Assembly (NCBI GenBank): GCA_040881785.1
Contig: JBBECO010000077.1
Coordinates: 1 to 34,920, forward strand
Length of the DNA: 34,920 bases
Source of the DNA: JACDCA01 sp040881785
GTDB taxonomy: Bacteria > Acidobacteriota > Vicinamibacteria > Vicinamibacterales > 2-12-FULL-66-21
Direction: 5' to 3'
Made by a program: the position numbers and the translations under genes. The notes below the pieces were generated by a model. That model was not told where the DNA came from, did not search any database, and was given only the letters and a program-made list of their open reading frames with translations. This document shows positions 26,283 through 34,851 of this stretch, piece after piece; positions within the stretch are counted from its first letter, which is position 1, and each line of letters starts with the position of its first letter.

Positions 26283-28809
26283 TCCTGCGATCCGCCCGGC
26301 GCGGGATACCGCTTCACGACCAGCTCGTCCCGCCCCTCGGTGATTTCGATGATCCGGTCTCCCGCGACGTTGCGGAAGGTNNNNNNNNNNNNNNNNNNNN
26401 NNNNNNNNNNNNNNNNNNNNNNNNNNNNNNNNNNNNNNNNNNNNNNNNNNNNNNNNNNNNNNNNNNNNNNNNNNNNNNNNCGTCCCGCCCCTCGGTGATT
26501 TCGATGATCCGGTCTCCCGCGACGTTGCGGAAGGTCTGCGTCTTTCCGGACTTCGGCCAGCGCACGGTCAGTTCATCGACGGTGGCGTTGTCGCCCAGGC
26601 CAAAGTACTGCCGCAGCGAGTTCTGCGATCCGTAGCCGTCCCCAAGCACCACCTCGCGCATCTGCTGCGTGCCGGCCTGCTTCGCATACACGCGGGCGCC
26701 GACCGCGTCACGGTTCGTCTCGGTCCCGACCAGCTCGACGCCGAGCCAGTGCCGCGCCGACCCGACGACGTTCTTCAGCAGCGCGTGCGTGTCGGCCGAG
26801 GCCGCCACCGCGATATCGATGACGCCGCGGTTCCAGAAGTCGGCGAGCGCAATGCCGCGGCTGTTGAGCAGAAGGTCCGTCTCGGCGGCCCGCCCGATCT
26901 CGAGGAACGTGCCGTCCCCCTGATTCCGCAGGTGCCGATTGCGCTCCCACCCATGCCACGACCGCGAGCCGAAGTGCTGTGGATCGAAGAACAGCCCGGT
27001 CTTGTACACGTCCTGGCTGCCGACGACGCCGTTCAGGAACTCCAGTTCGATCTCCGTGCCGGGATCGTTGTAGACCCAGCCGTTGGTCGAGTACACGTCG
27101 AGCAACCCGTCGTTGTCGAAATCCGCGAACGACGATCCCCAGAACCAGCCGAGGGGGTTGCCGCCCGCCTTCCAGGTCACGTCCTCGAACGTGCCGTCGC
27201 CGCGGTTCTGCAGCAGCGTGTTCCCCTTCGCCATCTGCTGGAAGACGCCGACGAATCCGAAGCCCGACTGGCGGAACATCTCGAAGTACAGCGGCATGTC
27301 CGACATCCAGACGTTCTGCCGCACGCTGTTGAACATGTAGCGCCAGACCGTCGGCGCCTCGGCAAACCAGCGTTCCTCGGAGCGGATGTTCGCCGTATAG
27401 AGGTCCAGGTCGCCGTCGTTGTCGTAATCCCCCATCGCCGCGCTCATGCCGGCGCCGTAGTCGAGGGTTCCGCTCTTCACGGTCACGTCCGTGAACGTGC
27501 CGTCCTTGTTGTTCCGATACAGCGTCTTCCGGCCGAAGTCGTTGACGACGTAGAGATCGACGTAGCCGTCGTTGTTGTAGTCGCCGAACACGGTGCCGAG
27601 ACAGAGACCCGTTTCGCCGACCCCGGCCTGCTCGGTCACATTCGTGAACTTGCCGCCACCGTCGTTGCGATAGAGCTGGTTCGGTTCGCCGTTGCGCGCG
27701 TAGAACGTCGTCGGGATCTTCGTGCGGGGGTCGAGATAGCGGCCGACGTAGAGATCCAGGTCGCCGTCGTTGTCGTAGTCGCCCCACGACGCCACGGTCG
27801 TGCAGCAATCGGCGCCGATCCCGGAGGCGGCGGTGACGTCGGTGAACGTGCCGTTCCCGTTGTTGTGGAACAGCTGGTTCGGGTTGAACGTCCGGCTGAC
27901 GAAGAGGTCCTTGTGCCCGTCGTTGTCGTAGTCGGCAAACACGCCGACGCTGGCCCCGTCGAGGCCGGCGAGCCCCGCCGCGGCGGTCACATCCTCGAAC
28001 GTGCCGTCGTGCCGGTTCCGCATGAGACGCGAGGCGACGCCGTCGGGCACGAACAGGTCGTAGAAGCCGTCGTTATCGTAATCAGCGGCCGTGATGCCGC
28101 CCGGGCCGTACCGGATCATCCGGAACGCCAGGGCATCGTCCAGGAACGCGGGATAGTACGCGTTGGCGAAATCGATGCCTGCGGCGCTGGACACGTCTTC
28201 GAACTGCGGCCGGTCGCCGATGATCCGATCGCCTTCGACGAGGGCCGCCGACGCGATGCGCAGCCCATCAGGCGTCCGGTCGAACGACATGCGGACAATT
28301 CCGCGGTCGATGCCTGGGCGGGACGCGCCGGCCGGCGTCCCGATCACTTCGAAACGCACGGTGGCCACGAGTGTCGAGCCGCCCCACTGTTCGAGCTGAT
28401 GCACGTGGAGACCGGCGGCGTCCACCGACGTGAAGCTCTTGCGGTACGCGTCCCATTCGGTCACCGCGGCGGCTCGATCGGTGGCCCCACCGCCGCTGCG
28501 CTGGCGATAGAGCCTGGCGCCGTCCTTGTCGTGGGCCAGTTCGCGTGTCAGCAGACCGAGCGAGGTGCCCGAGAAGCCCGCGGTATGCAGCTGGCCGATA
28601 GCCTCGGTGTTGGCGTCCTTGAACGCAGTGGCCAGGGTCTTCAGCGCCAGACCTGCGTCGCGGCCGTCCTCGAAGAAGCGGAGGCCTCGTGCGTCGATCC
28701 AGCGGGCCGTGACCACGACGACGCCGAGGAGCGCGAGGACGAAGACGAGCGCACGACGCCAGAGGCGGGTGGACGTATAGGAAACTTGTTGTTTAGCAGA
28801 AACGTGCAT
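26279..28809 (-). CDS. Membrane-anchored CRTAC1-type FG-GAP propeller protein with ASPIC/UnbV domain (copy A, interrupted by an assembly gap)
   Basis: First gene of the seven-gene run. The N-terminal segment RALVFVLALLGVVVVTARWI is a membrane anchor or uncleaved signal. Residues about 40-200 are a domain not present in the other copies. Six intact Asp-rich repeats follow (DYDNDGFYDLFV, DYDNDGHKDLFV, DYDNDGDLDLYV, DYNNDGYVDLYV and others) plus one degenerate (DFWNRGVIDIAV). ASPIC/UnbV ends it (NRDAVGARVYAKQAG, YFGLGDNATVDELTVRWPKS). 100 N interrupt the last 25 codons. The 55 bases on either side are identical, and merging them gives the natural end EGRDELVVKRYPAPGGSQE and a TGA at 26279-26281 overlapping the next ATG. 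Read straight through the N, the frame would wrongly run on to another stop. No clear ribosome binding site precedes the ATG. Confidence 0.88.
26326..26535. other. Assembly gap (100 N, 26381-26480) flanked by an identical 55-base sequence
   Basis: Bases 26326-26380 and 26481-26535 are the same 55-base sequence, starting CGTCCCGCCCCTCGGTGATT. This is what is seen when two contigs that really overlap are joined with a fixed spacer of N. The most likely true sequence has one copy and no N, which removes 155 bases and restores the reading frame of copy A. Confidence 0.9.
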
Positions 28810-28835
28810 GAGTTACAGACTTACGGGGAAGCGAA

Positions 28836-28864
28836 AGAGTACCTGAAAGCCGGGCCGGTGACAA
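28836..28864 (-). promoter_or_regulatory. Candidate promoter of the CRTAC1-cytochrome operon
   Basis: Reading toward the operon, TTGTCA (28864-28859, one base off the -35 consensus) is followed after exactly 17 bases by TACTCT (28841-28836), a weak -10. The first ATG is 27 bases beyond the -10. The leader would be about 20 bases, with no visible ribosome binding site. The hairpin that follows the upstream DUF1059-like gene lies just before it, consistent with a new transcript starting here. This is a visual match only. Confidence 0.3.
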
Positions 28865-28920
28865 GGCTTGGCCCCGAGTGGAAGTGGCAAATGGTAGCTG
28901 GAAGATGAAAAGTGCGCGAC

Positions 28921-28954
28921 GGCAGCGGGAAGGCGTCGCCGCCATCCCGCTGCC
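28921..28954 (-). terminator. Hairpin after the DUF1059-like gene, possible terminator
   Basis: GGCAGCGGGA (28921-28930) and TCCCGCTGCC (28945-28954) form a perfect 10-base stem with a 14-base loop, starting 8 bases past the stop of the small gene. On the minus strand a short run of four T follows about nine bases later, so it is a weaker-than-classical intrinsic terminator. It separates the small gene from the operon below. Confidence 0.5.
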
Positions 28955-28961
28955 CGCCTGA

Positions 28962-29132
28962 TCACACCGTCTTGATGAGCGACTCGACCACCTCGGGGGG
29001 CGGCGGCGTCATTTCCGGATGCGCGACCCGCGCGTGCACCTTGACGTGCTCCACGAGTTCCTCGCGCCCTTCGGTGGTGACGGTGAAGGGACATTTCGCG
29101 CCGGTATCGGCGCACGTGAGCTGGTAAGCCAT
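28962..29132 (-). CDS. Small DUF1059-like protein, 56 aa
   Basis: An ATG at 29132 opens a 56-residue frame: MAYQLTCADTGAKCPFTVTT, then EGREELVEHVKVHARVAHPE and a Pro-rich end. Cys7 and Cys14, with His29 and His33, and the C-x6-C-x-F then E-x-x-x-H-x-x-x-H layout match the small DUF1059 proteins, whose function is unknown; a metal-binding zinc-finger-like fold is plausible. The ribosome binding site is excellent (GAGGAGG, about six bases before the ATG). Directly upstream of that site is a perfect (CAA)16 tract. A hairpin follows the stop. It is probably the last gene of the minus-strand group that includes the FadL-type porin. Confidence 0.8.
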   Translation of the reverse strand: MAYQLTCADTGAKCPFTVTTEGREELVEHVKVHARVAHPEMTPPPPEVVESLIKTV

Positions 29133-29145
29133 ACCACTCCTCCTC

Positions 29146-29193
<48 letters not shown>

Positions 29194-29234
29194 GTTAGTC
29201 GATCTCGTTCTCAGGAGACGCGCTGTTGGGTCCC

Positions 29235-29909
29235 TCAGCGCGGTTGAACCCGCCGAATCACGAACATGAACGTGCCGGGACAATACGGGTTCGCCTTCGC
29301 CGCCGGATCGCAGACCTGCGGCAGGGGCATCATGGGATCCGGTGTCGGGAACGGCGTGCCGGGCTGCATGTTCACGATGCCGAACCTGTCGGTGATGACG
29401 AACACGAAGGGCTGCAGATAGCCCTTGATGATGTCGGGATTGGCCGGATCGAAATACATCACGAAGCGCGGATGCACCATGCCCTGGAATATCGAAAACG
29501 GGTTCCTCGGGTCGACATTTTGCGGCGAATGCGGCTGAAACCACAGGAAACTGGCGACAACGCGCTGGTACTCCCGGCCGTCGATCACCGCCGTGCCGTC
29601 GGCCTCCCACCGGCCCTGCCCGGTCGTGTGATGAGCCACCAGCGACACGTGGTCGGTCGCCACGACGTTGCCGTCGGCGAACAACTGCGGCATCATCGTG
29701 ACCTCGTCGTACGGGGCCGTCGACGTCGGGCAGCGCCCCCCTCCGCACGCCTCGCGACAGATCGACTGATCGACCGTGTTGGGCGGCTGCGGGAACCGGC
29801 TCGGCGTCGAGCACGACCGCGCGATACCGAACCAGGTGCCCACCGGCGACGGGGGCGTGCTCTGCGCCTCCACGTTGAAGGATGTCAGACCCGCGCCCAT
29901 GGCGACAGC
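29235..29909 (-). CDS. Secreted protein of unknown function (5' end lost in assembly gap)
   Basis: The frame enters from the N gap and ends at TGA 29235-29237, giving 225 visible residues. The first visible residues (AVAMGAGLTSFNVEAQS) look like the end of a signal peptide with an A-x-A-type cleavage region, so perhaps only 10-20 residues are missing. Six Cys are visible, four of them clustered near residues 30-60 (SCSTPSRF, then SICREACGGGRCPTS), which suggests disulfides outside the cytoplasm. The rest is beta-rich (GRWEADGTAVIDGREYQRVV, GYLQPFVFVITDRFGIVNMQ). I do not recognise the family. It follows the FadL-type porin on the same strand, so the two may work together. Confidence 0.75.
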   Translation of the reverse strand, partial: AVAMGAGLTSFNVEAQSTPPSPVGTWFGIARSCSTPSRFPQPPNTVDQSICREACGGGRCPTSTAPYDEVTMMPQLFADGNVVATDHVSLVAHHTTGQGRWEADGTAVIDGREYQRVVASFLWFQPHSPQNVDPRNPFSIFQGMVHPRFVMYFDPANPDIIKGYLQPFVFVITDRFGIVNMQPGTPFPTPDPMMPLPQVCDPAAKANPYCPGTFMFVIRRVQPR

Positions 29910-30009
29910 NNNNNNNNNNNNNNNNNNNNNNNNNNNNNNNNNNNNNNNNNNNNNNNNNNNNNNNNNNNNNNNNNNNNNNNNNNNNNNNNNNNNNNNNNNN
30001 NNNNNNNNN
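29910..30009. other. Assembly gap (100 N) between the FadL-type porin and the secreted protein
   Basis: Unlike the gap at 26381, the flanks share no repeated sequence, so real sequence is missing. The porin lacks its C-terminal strands and the next gene lacks its start. The 100 N are the same length as in the other gap and are therefore a placeholder. The true gap is probably larger. Confidence 0.9.
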
Positions 30010-31128
30010 GCCGCCCGTGAAGTGGTGCTGGAACGTGGCGGGCGCACCGGTGGCGGAAATGACCTTCGATGACACGATCGGCATCTGACTGTAGTTATAG
30101 CCGCCGCGGACGATCAGCTTGTCCGTCAGCTCGTGCTGAACGCCTGTCTTGAACGTCCAGACGTTGCGCCAGCCGAACGGCTGGACGATGCGATTCACGA
30201 TGCCTCCCGGGCTGCCGAAGCCGTTGACCCCTTCGTACTTCGTGAACATCCCGTCGACCGCCAGCTGCGTCCGCCCCAGGTTCACGCCGGTGCCGAACGA
30301 CAGCACCATCGGGCCGTCCAGGTCGTACTCGAGCGTGCGGTGCGCGCCGTACTCGCGTGACGAGGGGTCCGCAATCGTCGAATTGAATTCGTACGGCGAG
30401 TAGTTTTGCGGCGCGGTGAACGACGCGCCGATGCTCACCCTCGGCGTGGCCTGGTAATGGAACCCGACCTGCGGAGCCATCGCGAACTTCTGGCTGGGCT
30501 TCCCGGCCTCGGGATACCAGCGGTTGCCGCTGCCATCGGTATCGAAGTCCTTGTGGGGCAGCGGCGCGACGGAGAACTGCCCCACGTACACGTTCAGCGA
30601 GGCGCCGAGCGCGAGCTTCGGCGTCACCTGATAGCCGAACGCCACGGGAATCTTCGTGACCTGGTAGCCCGTCCAGATGCGGCCGAACCCGGCCGGCGGC
30701 GCCGCGAACAGGATGCTCGCCGTGTCCTCCGGATAGTCGGTGCCGAATCCCGCAACCGCGATCAACCCGAAGCCGAGCGCGAGCTTCTTGCTCGGATCGC
30801 GCAGCATCCAGCCGAACGACGGAGCGATCGTGAGATGGCTGGTCGGGTTCGCCTCCCCGACCAGGTGCCCGAAGGTCGTGCGGATCCGGATGTCGTCCTT
30901 GAAGAACTCCGTGGTGAACGAGATCTGGTTCCCCTGGACCTGCGTCACCAGGGCCGGATTGAACCCCAGCGCGTTCAGCGAGTCCAGGGGCAGCGCGACG
31001 CCGGCGCCGCCCATCGAACTGCTCACGGGGCCGAAGCCGTGGAGCGAGGCTCCCTGTGCCCGTGCCGTGCCCGGCAGCAGCGCGACGCACACCGCCAGCA
31101 CGATCGTCATCAACCCGATAGGTTTCAT
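30010..31128 (-). CDS. OmpP1/FadL family outer-membrane transport protein (3' end lost in assembly gap)
   Basis: A beta-barrel outer-membrane porin that in this family takes up long-chain fatty acids or other hydrophobic molecules. The signal peptide MKPIGLMTIVLAVCVALLPG ends in ARAQG. The mature N-terminus is the classic plug-like start (ASLHGFGPVSSSMGGAGVAL, then LDSLNALGFNPAL), followed by alternating amphipathic strands (KLALGFGLIAVAGFGTDY, RVSIGASFTAPQNYSPYEF, VQHELTDKLIVRGGYNYSQM). 373 codons are visible; the family usually has about 420-460 residues, so the last strands lie in the N gap. A GTG directly before the ATG is an alternative start. AGGAGAGG is about 10 bases upstream. Confidence 0.9.
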
Positions 31129-31145
31129 CACGCGTTTACCTCTCC

Positions 31146-31203
31146 TCCAGGGCAGCCCCGAAAGGGCTGCGCTACACGTCTGCGAATTACGTCTGCGGAA
31201 TTA
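31146..31203. repeat. REP-like hairpin with degenerate short tandem repeats
   Basis: Between the SRPBCC gene and the porin, GCAGCCC (31152-31158) and GGGCTGC (31164-31170) form a hairpin. Next to it three related units follow on the + strand: ACGTCTGCGAATT, ACGTCTGCGGAATT and ACACGCCTGCGAAAT, the last running into the SRPBCC stop codon. A palindrome flanked by copies of a short linker is typical of dispersed REP elements. It could also act as a processing or pause site between two genes on one message. Confidence 0.6.
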
Positions 31204-31605
31204 CACGCCTGCGAAATATGCCTTCAGCGGGTCCCAGTAATAGTCGATCCAGCCCTGGCGGTAGGAGTCGGCCTGTTCGGCGGGGACGTGGCTGTGCACC
31301 ATGCGGATCGCGGTGCCCCCTTTGACGCCCTCGAGCCGGAACTCGACCTGCGACGGGCCGGCACCGTCCGGCCACTCGGTGGTGGTCCAGTCCTGCACGA
31401 TCCGGCGTCCCCGGTCCAGGACGCGGTGCACGCCGGTGATGTAGCCGTCCCAGGCGGTGAAGCGCCCGCCGACACGCGCCGCCCCTGTCGCCGCGGCGCC
31501 GGTGAACGCGGCGTGCCGGCGCGCGTTGACCAGAGTGTCGAACACCTCGTCGGGGTTGGCCGGCACAACGACTCTCTGCGTGATGGTTTTGACGCGATGT
31601 GCCAT
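31201..31605 (-). CDS. SRPBCC / AHSA1-type START-fold protein
   Basis: A 134-residue soluble protein of the Bet v1-like (SRPBCC, AHSA1 subgroup) fold, which encloses a hydrophobic ligand pocket. Visible family features are the opening strand and helix (ITQRVVVPANPDEVFDTLVN), the central GRFTAWDGYITGVHRVLDRG, the strand IVQDWTTTEWPDG, and the C-terminal helix preceded by a Trp-rich turn (GWIDYYWDPLKAYFAGV). There is no signal peptide. The ATG at 31605 fits the family's usual start; in-frame sequence further upstream has no homology. It lies 73 bases upstream of the porin on the same strand, and its stop overlaps a REP-like repeat. Specific ligand unknown. Confidence 0.88.
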   Translation of the reverse strand: MAHRVKTITQRVVVPANPDEVFDTLVNARRHAAFTGAAATGAARVGGRFTAWDGYITGVHRVLDRGRRIVQDWTTTEWPDGAGPSQVEFRLEGVKGGTAIRMVHSHVPAEQADSYRQGWIDYYWDPLKAYFAGV

Positions 31606-31688
31606 GAAATACGCTACGAGCCGGGGGGCTGCAGACGCATCGTAAGGGCCGCTCCACGAAGTGTCAAATCCGGATTGTGGCCTTGCCG

Positions 31689-31727
31689 ACCCGAACCGGG
31701 AAGTTTCGGGTTGACGCCAACCGGCGT
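31689..31727. promoter_or_regulatory. Two adjacent inverted repeats between divergent genes, possible operator
   Basis: The 174 bases between the divergent SRPBCC and SGNH-like genes contain ACCCGAA (31689-31695) paired with TTCGGGT (31705-31711), and then ACGCC (31714-31718) paired with GGCGT (31723-31727). Either could bind a dimeric regulator controlling both genes. No convincing -35/-10 pair was found around them. Confidence 0.25.
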
Positions 31728-31779
31728 TTCCAGCGACCATCACCCGCTCAGCCCTTCACTCATGCCGGAGAGACCCCCG

Positions 31780-34700
31780 ATGGCCAGCGGACCGTCCCGA
31801 ACCCTCAACTCGTCCACCTTCGTCACGCTCGGTGATGGCCTCGCGGCCGGCGCCGGCGACTTCGGCATGAGCGAGGAGCTCCAGCCGTTCAGCTTCCCCG
31901 CGCAGGTCGCCCGGCGTCTGAACACGCTGTTTGCGCAGCCGGTGATGGAGGCGCCTGGCATCGGGCCGGTCATCGGGTTCGCGGACCTGCCGGTGCGCCT
32001 GCCGCAGGCCATGCAGACGACGGTCCTCAAGGAGTTTCCGCCGGCCGCACCGTTTGCGAACCTGTCGATCCCCGGGCTGAAGCTGGCCGACGCGCTCACC
32101 CGCCGGCCGACGTCCCCCCTCATCCACCGCAGCGACGGCCTGCAGACCGCGATCAACCTCGTGCTGGGGCTGCCCGCGCTCGTCATGCCGGGCCAGATGC
32201 CGCCGCCCACGCAGCTCGAATACGCGATGTTCCGCCAGCCGACGCTGGCGCTGATCGCCCTCGGATATTTCGACGTGCTCGACGCGGCGTTCAAAGCGGA
32301 TCCCGCGTGGATTCCCGATGACGTGACGTTTCGCGTGAGCTATCGCACGCTGCTGCAGCCGTTCGGCGGTCTGCCGACGACGGTCATTGCCGCCACGATT
32401 CCCGATCCGGCCGACACGGCGTACTTCACGCCCATCCTGAACGCCCCGCGCGTCCTCAAGGCCGACGTGCCCGTCCTCGCGATGATGTTCGGCCTCTCGG
32501 AGAGCGACTGCCTGACGCCGACGGGCCTCATCGAAGCGGGCAACCGGCTGCTGACGCGCACCCCGGGGCCGCTCCCCGAAGGCTGCGTCGTCCCGGCCTC
32601 GGTGGTCGCGCGCCTCAGCGAGCGCGTGACGGCGCTGAACGCACAGATCCGGTCGGTGGCCGAAGAGCATGACGCGCTCGTGTTCGACCTGCACGGGGTC
32701 TTCCGCCGCGTCAAACGCGACGGCGTGGCCGTGGGCGAGAAGATCCTGACCGCGGATTACTTCGGCGGGTTCTATTCGCTCAACGGTGTGTACCCCGGCG
32801 CCACGGGGCACGCCGTGATCGCGGCGAGCCTACTGCAACTGTTGGACGAGACCTTCGGGACGTCGTACGGGCCGCTCGATCTCGCGGACCTCGCGGTCTT
32901 CGACCCGGTCGTGGACTACCGCCTCGCGGACGGCCCGGCGGTCACACTCGCCGACCTGGCCTCGATGCCGCCGCCGGCGGCGCCGCCGCGTCCCGCGCCG
33001 CCCGCCGCCCCTGCGGCCGCGGGCCGGGCGAAGGCTGCCGCCGCGCCGGCCACGGACGGCCGGCTGCAGCTACCGCCCGGACTCCAGCAGGTGGTGCCGC
33101 TCGACAGCCGCACGAGCTTCTACGGCGACGCCTTGCGCGCGGCCCACACGCGCGAAGAGCGCGACATCCCGTACGGCAGCACGCCCAACACGCTGTTCGG
33201 CGGCCTCTGCCTGGTCGAGAGTCATCTTCAGGGCTCGGTGCGGATCACGTTCACGAAGCCGGAGGGGGATGTCACGCATTTCGAGGTCGCGCTCGAAGGA
33301 GGGCTCAAGGGCACCGACGGCGTGCTGGTCGCCCCGCAGTTCTTCAAACTTCCGTGTCTGATGAACCAGGTCAGCGAGATGCCGGGGGCCGTGTCATCCG
33401 GCGATCTCAATCTCGCGACCGGCGAGGTGTCGAACCTCTCGTTCAACGTCGGCTTCATGAACAGCGCGCTCTTCGCGCTCGTCAGCGTGAATCCTGCCCT
33501 GCCCCGCGCGCCGATCAGCTTCCCGGGGCAATACGGATCCTCGTGGGCGACGTTCGAACAGCGCGAGGACGGCCTGCTCGATTTCAGCTTCCGCGGCATG
33601 ACGTTCCTGCCGTTCGGACCCGGGTTCGGCGGCCAGCCGACGCGCTTCCCGCTGCCGTTTGCAGGACCCGCGATGCACTTTGCGAGCATCCCGGCCGTCG
33701 GGACCGCGCTGCATCCCCACCTGTCGCTGAGCACGAAGGCACCCGAGGCGGCCCCGTGCGGCGACCGGGTTCCGGACATCCCCACCAACACGGTCCGCGA
33801 ATACACCGCCTTCACGCACAACACCGCGTTTGGCGACAAGTTCTCGCTGAACATCCCCGAGCTTGGCGGCAGCGGCACCGGCCGCTCGCACCTGCTCGGG
33901 CGCGTCCTCATCCAGTTCGGCGAGCCGAACCATGGCACCGTTCCGGTCGCTGTCTCCACGCTCGTCCCCGGCGGCATGTTCGCGAAGCCGCCTGATTCGC
34001 CGATGGCGGCGATGTTCCCCGGGCGCCTGTCGCTCGGCCTGCTCGGCCACGACGAGACGCTGCATTTCCCGCAGACGGCCTACCAGATCAACAAGGTCTG
34101 TTTCGTGGACGACCCGTTCGAGATGTCAATCGGCTCGGTGGACCTCACGACCGGCCGGCTGCTCGGCCCGCTGCTCTTCCGTGGATTCATCGTCCAGGAC
34201 ATGCTGATGGCGCTGATGCAGATCGAACCGCGCACGCCGACGTCCTCGTTCTTCTTCCGGGGTCCGGCGGCCTTCGAGCGCGACGCCGACGGCCAGACGA
34301 TCTTCAACTTCAACGGCAAGGTCCGTGTGCCGTATCCGGAAGGGTTCGGCTTTCCGCAACCGGACCTCCGGTCGCGCTACACGGTCGGCCCGGACTCGAA
34401 CCTCGATCCGTTCGTCTACATCCAGGCGATGGAAGGACAGGCGCCACCACCCGCCGGGAAGTCCGGCGCGGCGCAGCATGTGGTGGCGTCGAACGGCCAG
34501 CGGTTCTCCTACAGCTATTCGATTCCAGGATCCCCCGCCGGGAAGCCGGCGACGTTCGAGTACAACAACGAAACGACGGGCGGCGCGTTCAAGATGATGA
34601 GCCTGGTGTGGGTGAGCTTCTTCAACGCGAAGCGGACCGCCGCCGGGCGGACGGAGGCCGATGTCGTGTCGTTCACCGGGATCGGTGTCTGGAATCAGGA

Positions 34701-34851
34701 TGCCCCGACGCCGCACATGGCCACCGTTCAGATTTCGACGGCGACCGCAATGCCATACGTCAGCATCCTGATCGACGGCGGCATGGTGTCGAACGTGAAC
34801 ACGAAGCCGGAGAAAGCCGTCCTGCCGCTGCCGGACTACGAGCTGTTTTAG
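31780..34851 (+). CDS. Large protein with a degenerate (catalytically dead) SGNH/GDSL-like N-terminal domain
   Basis: 1023 residues. Residues 1 to about 360 follow the order of SGNH/GDSL esterases, but each catalytic block is altered. Block I reads FVTLGDGLAAG, with Gly for the nucleophilic Ser. Block III reads ALGYFDVLDAA, where active relatives have GNND. Block V reads LNGVYPGATGHAVIAA, where active relatives have D-G-x-H-P. A Pro/Ala-rich linker (about 390-430) leads to a beta-rich C-terminal half of roughly 590 residues (NTLFGGLCLVESHLQGSVRI, FNFNGKVRVPYPEGFGFPQ) of no family I recognise. No signal peptide is visible. The ATG at 31780 has GGAGAG seven bases upstream; an ATG at 31762 is less likely. 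It is divergent from the SRPBCC/porin group. Likely a binding or structural protein rather than an enzyme. Confidence 0.8.
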   Translation: MASGPSRTLNSSTFVTLGDGLAAGAGDFGMSEELQPFSFPAQVARRLNTLFAQPVMEAPGIGPVIGFADLPVRLPQAMQTTVLKEFPPAAPFANLSIPGLKLADALTRRPTSPLIHRSDGLQTAINLVLGLPALVMPGQMPPPTQLEYAMFRQPTLALIALGYFDVLDAAFKADPAWIPDDVTFRVSYRTLLQPFGGLPTTVIAATIPDPADTAYFTPILNAPRVLKADVPVLAMMFGLSESDCLTPTGLIEAGNRLLTRTPGPLPEGCVVPASVVARLSERVTALNAQIRSVAEEHDALVFDLHGVFRRVKRDGVAVGEKILTADYFGGFYSLNGVYPGATGHAVIAASLLQLLDETFGTSYGPLDLADLAVFDPVVDYRLADGPAVTLADLASMPPPAAPPRPAPPAAPAAAGRAKAAAAPATDGRLQLPPGLQQVVPLDSRTSFYGDALRAAHTREERDIPYGSTPNTLFGGLCLVESHLQGSVRITFTKPEGDVTHFEVALEGGLKGTDGVLVAPQFFKLPCLMNQVSEMPGAVSSGDLNLATGEVSNLSFNVGFMNSALFALVSVNPALPRAPISFPGQYGSSWATFEQREDGLLDFSFRGMTFLPFGPGFGGQPTRFPLPFAGPAMHFASIPAVGTALHPHLSLSTKAPEAAPCGDRVPDIPTNTVREYTAFTHNTAFGDKFSLNIPELGGSGTGRSHLLGRVLIQFGEPNHGTVPVAVSTLVPGGMFAKPPDSPMAAMFPGRLSLGLLGHDETLHFPQTAYQINKVCFVDDPFEMSIGSVDLTTGRLLGPLLFRGFIVQDMLMALMQIEPRTPTSSFFFRGPAAFERDADGQTIFNFNGKVRVPYPEGFGFPQPDLRSRYTVGPDSNLDPFVYIQAMEGQAPPPAGKSGAAQHVVASNGQRFSYSYSIPGSPAGKPATFEYNNETTGGAFKMMSLVWVSFFNAKRTAAGRTEADVVSFTGIGVWNQDAPTPHMATVQISTATAMPYVSILIDGGMVSNVNTKPEKAVLPLPDYELF

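Noticed and set aside
24609..28908. Very long + strand open frames (629 and 719 codons) across the propeller genes
   Set aside because: They mirror the repeated Asp-rich codons of the minus-strand genes (Val/Glu-rich output such as VVVVE) and have no ribosome binding sites or domains.
29219..29242. Hairpin CGCGCTG / CAGCGCG at the end of the secreted-protein gene as terminator
   Set aside because: The stem is only 7 bases, overlaps the stop codon and has no T-tract; it could be chance in GC-rich DNA.
31711..31740. Promoter with TTGACG as -35 for the SGNH-like gene
   Set aside because: No -10-like hexamer lies 16-18 bases downstream.
30406..31779. Upstream extension of the SGNH-like protein by 458 codons
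   Set aside because: This stretch is antisense to the porin and SRPBCC genes and lacks any domain. A ribosome binding site stands before the ATG at 31780.
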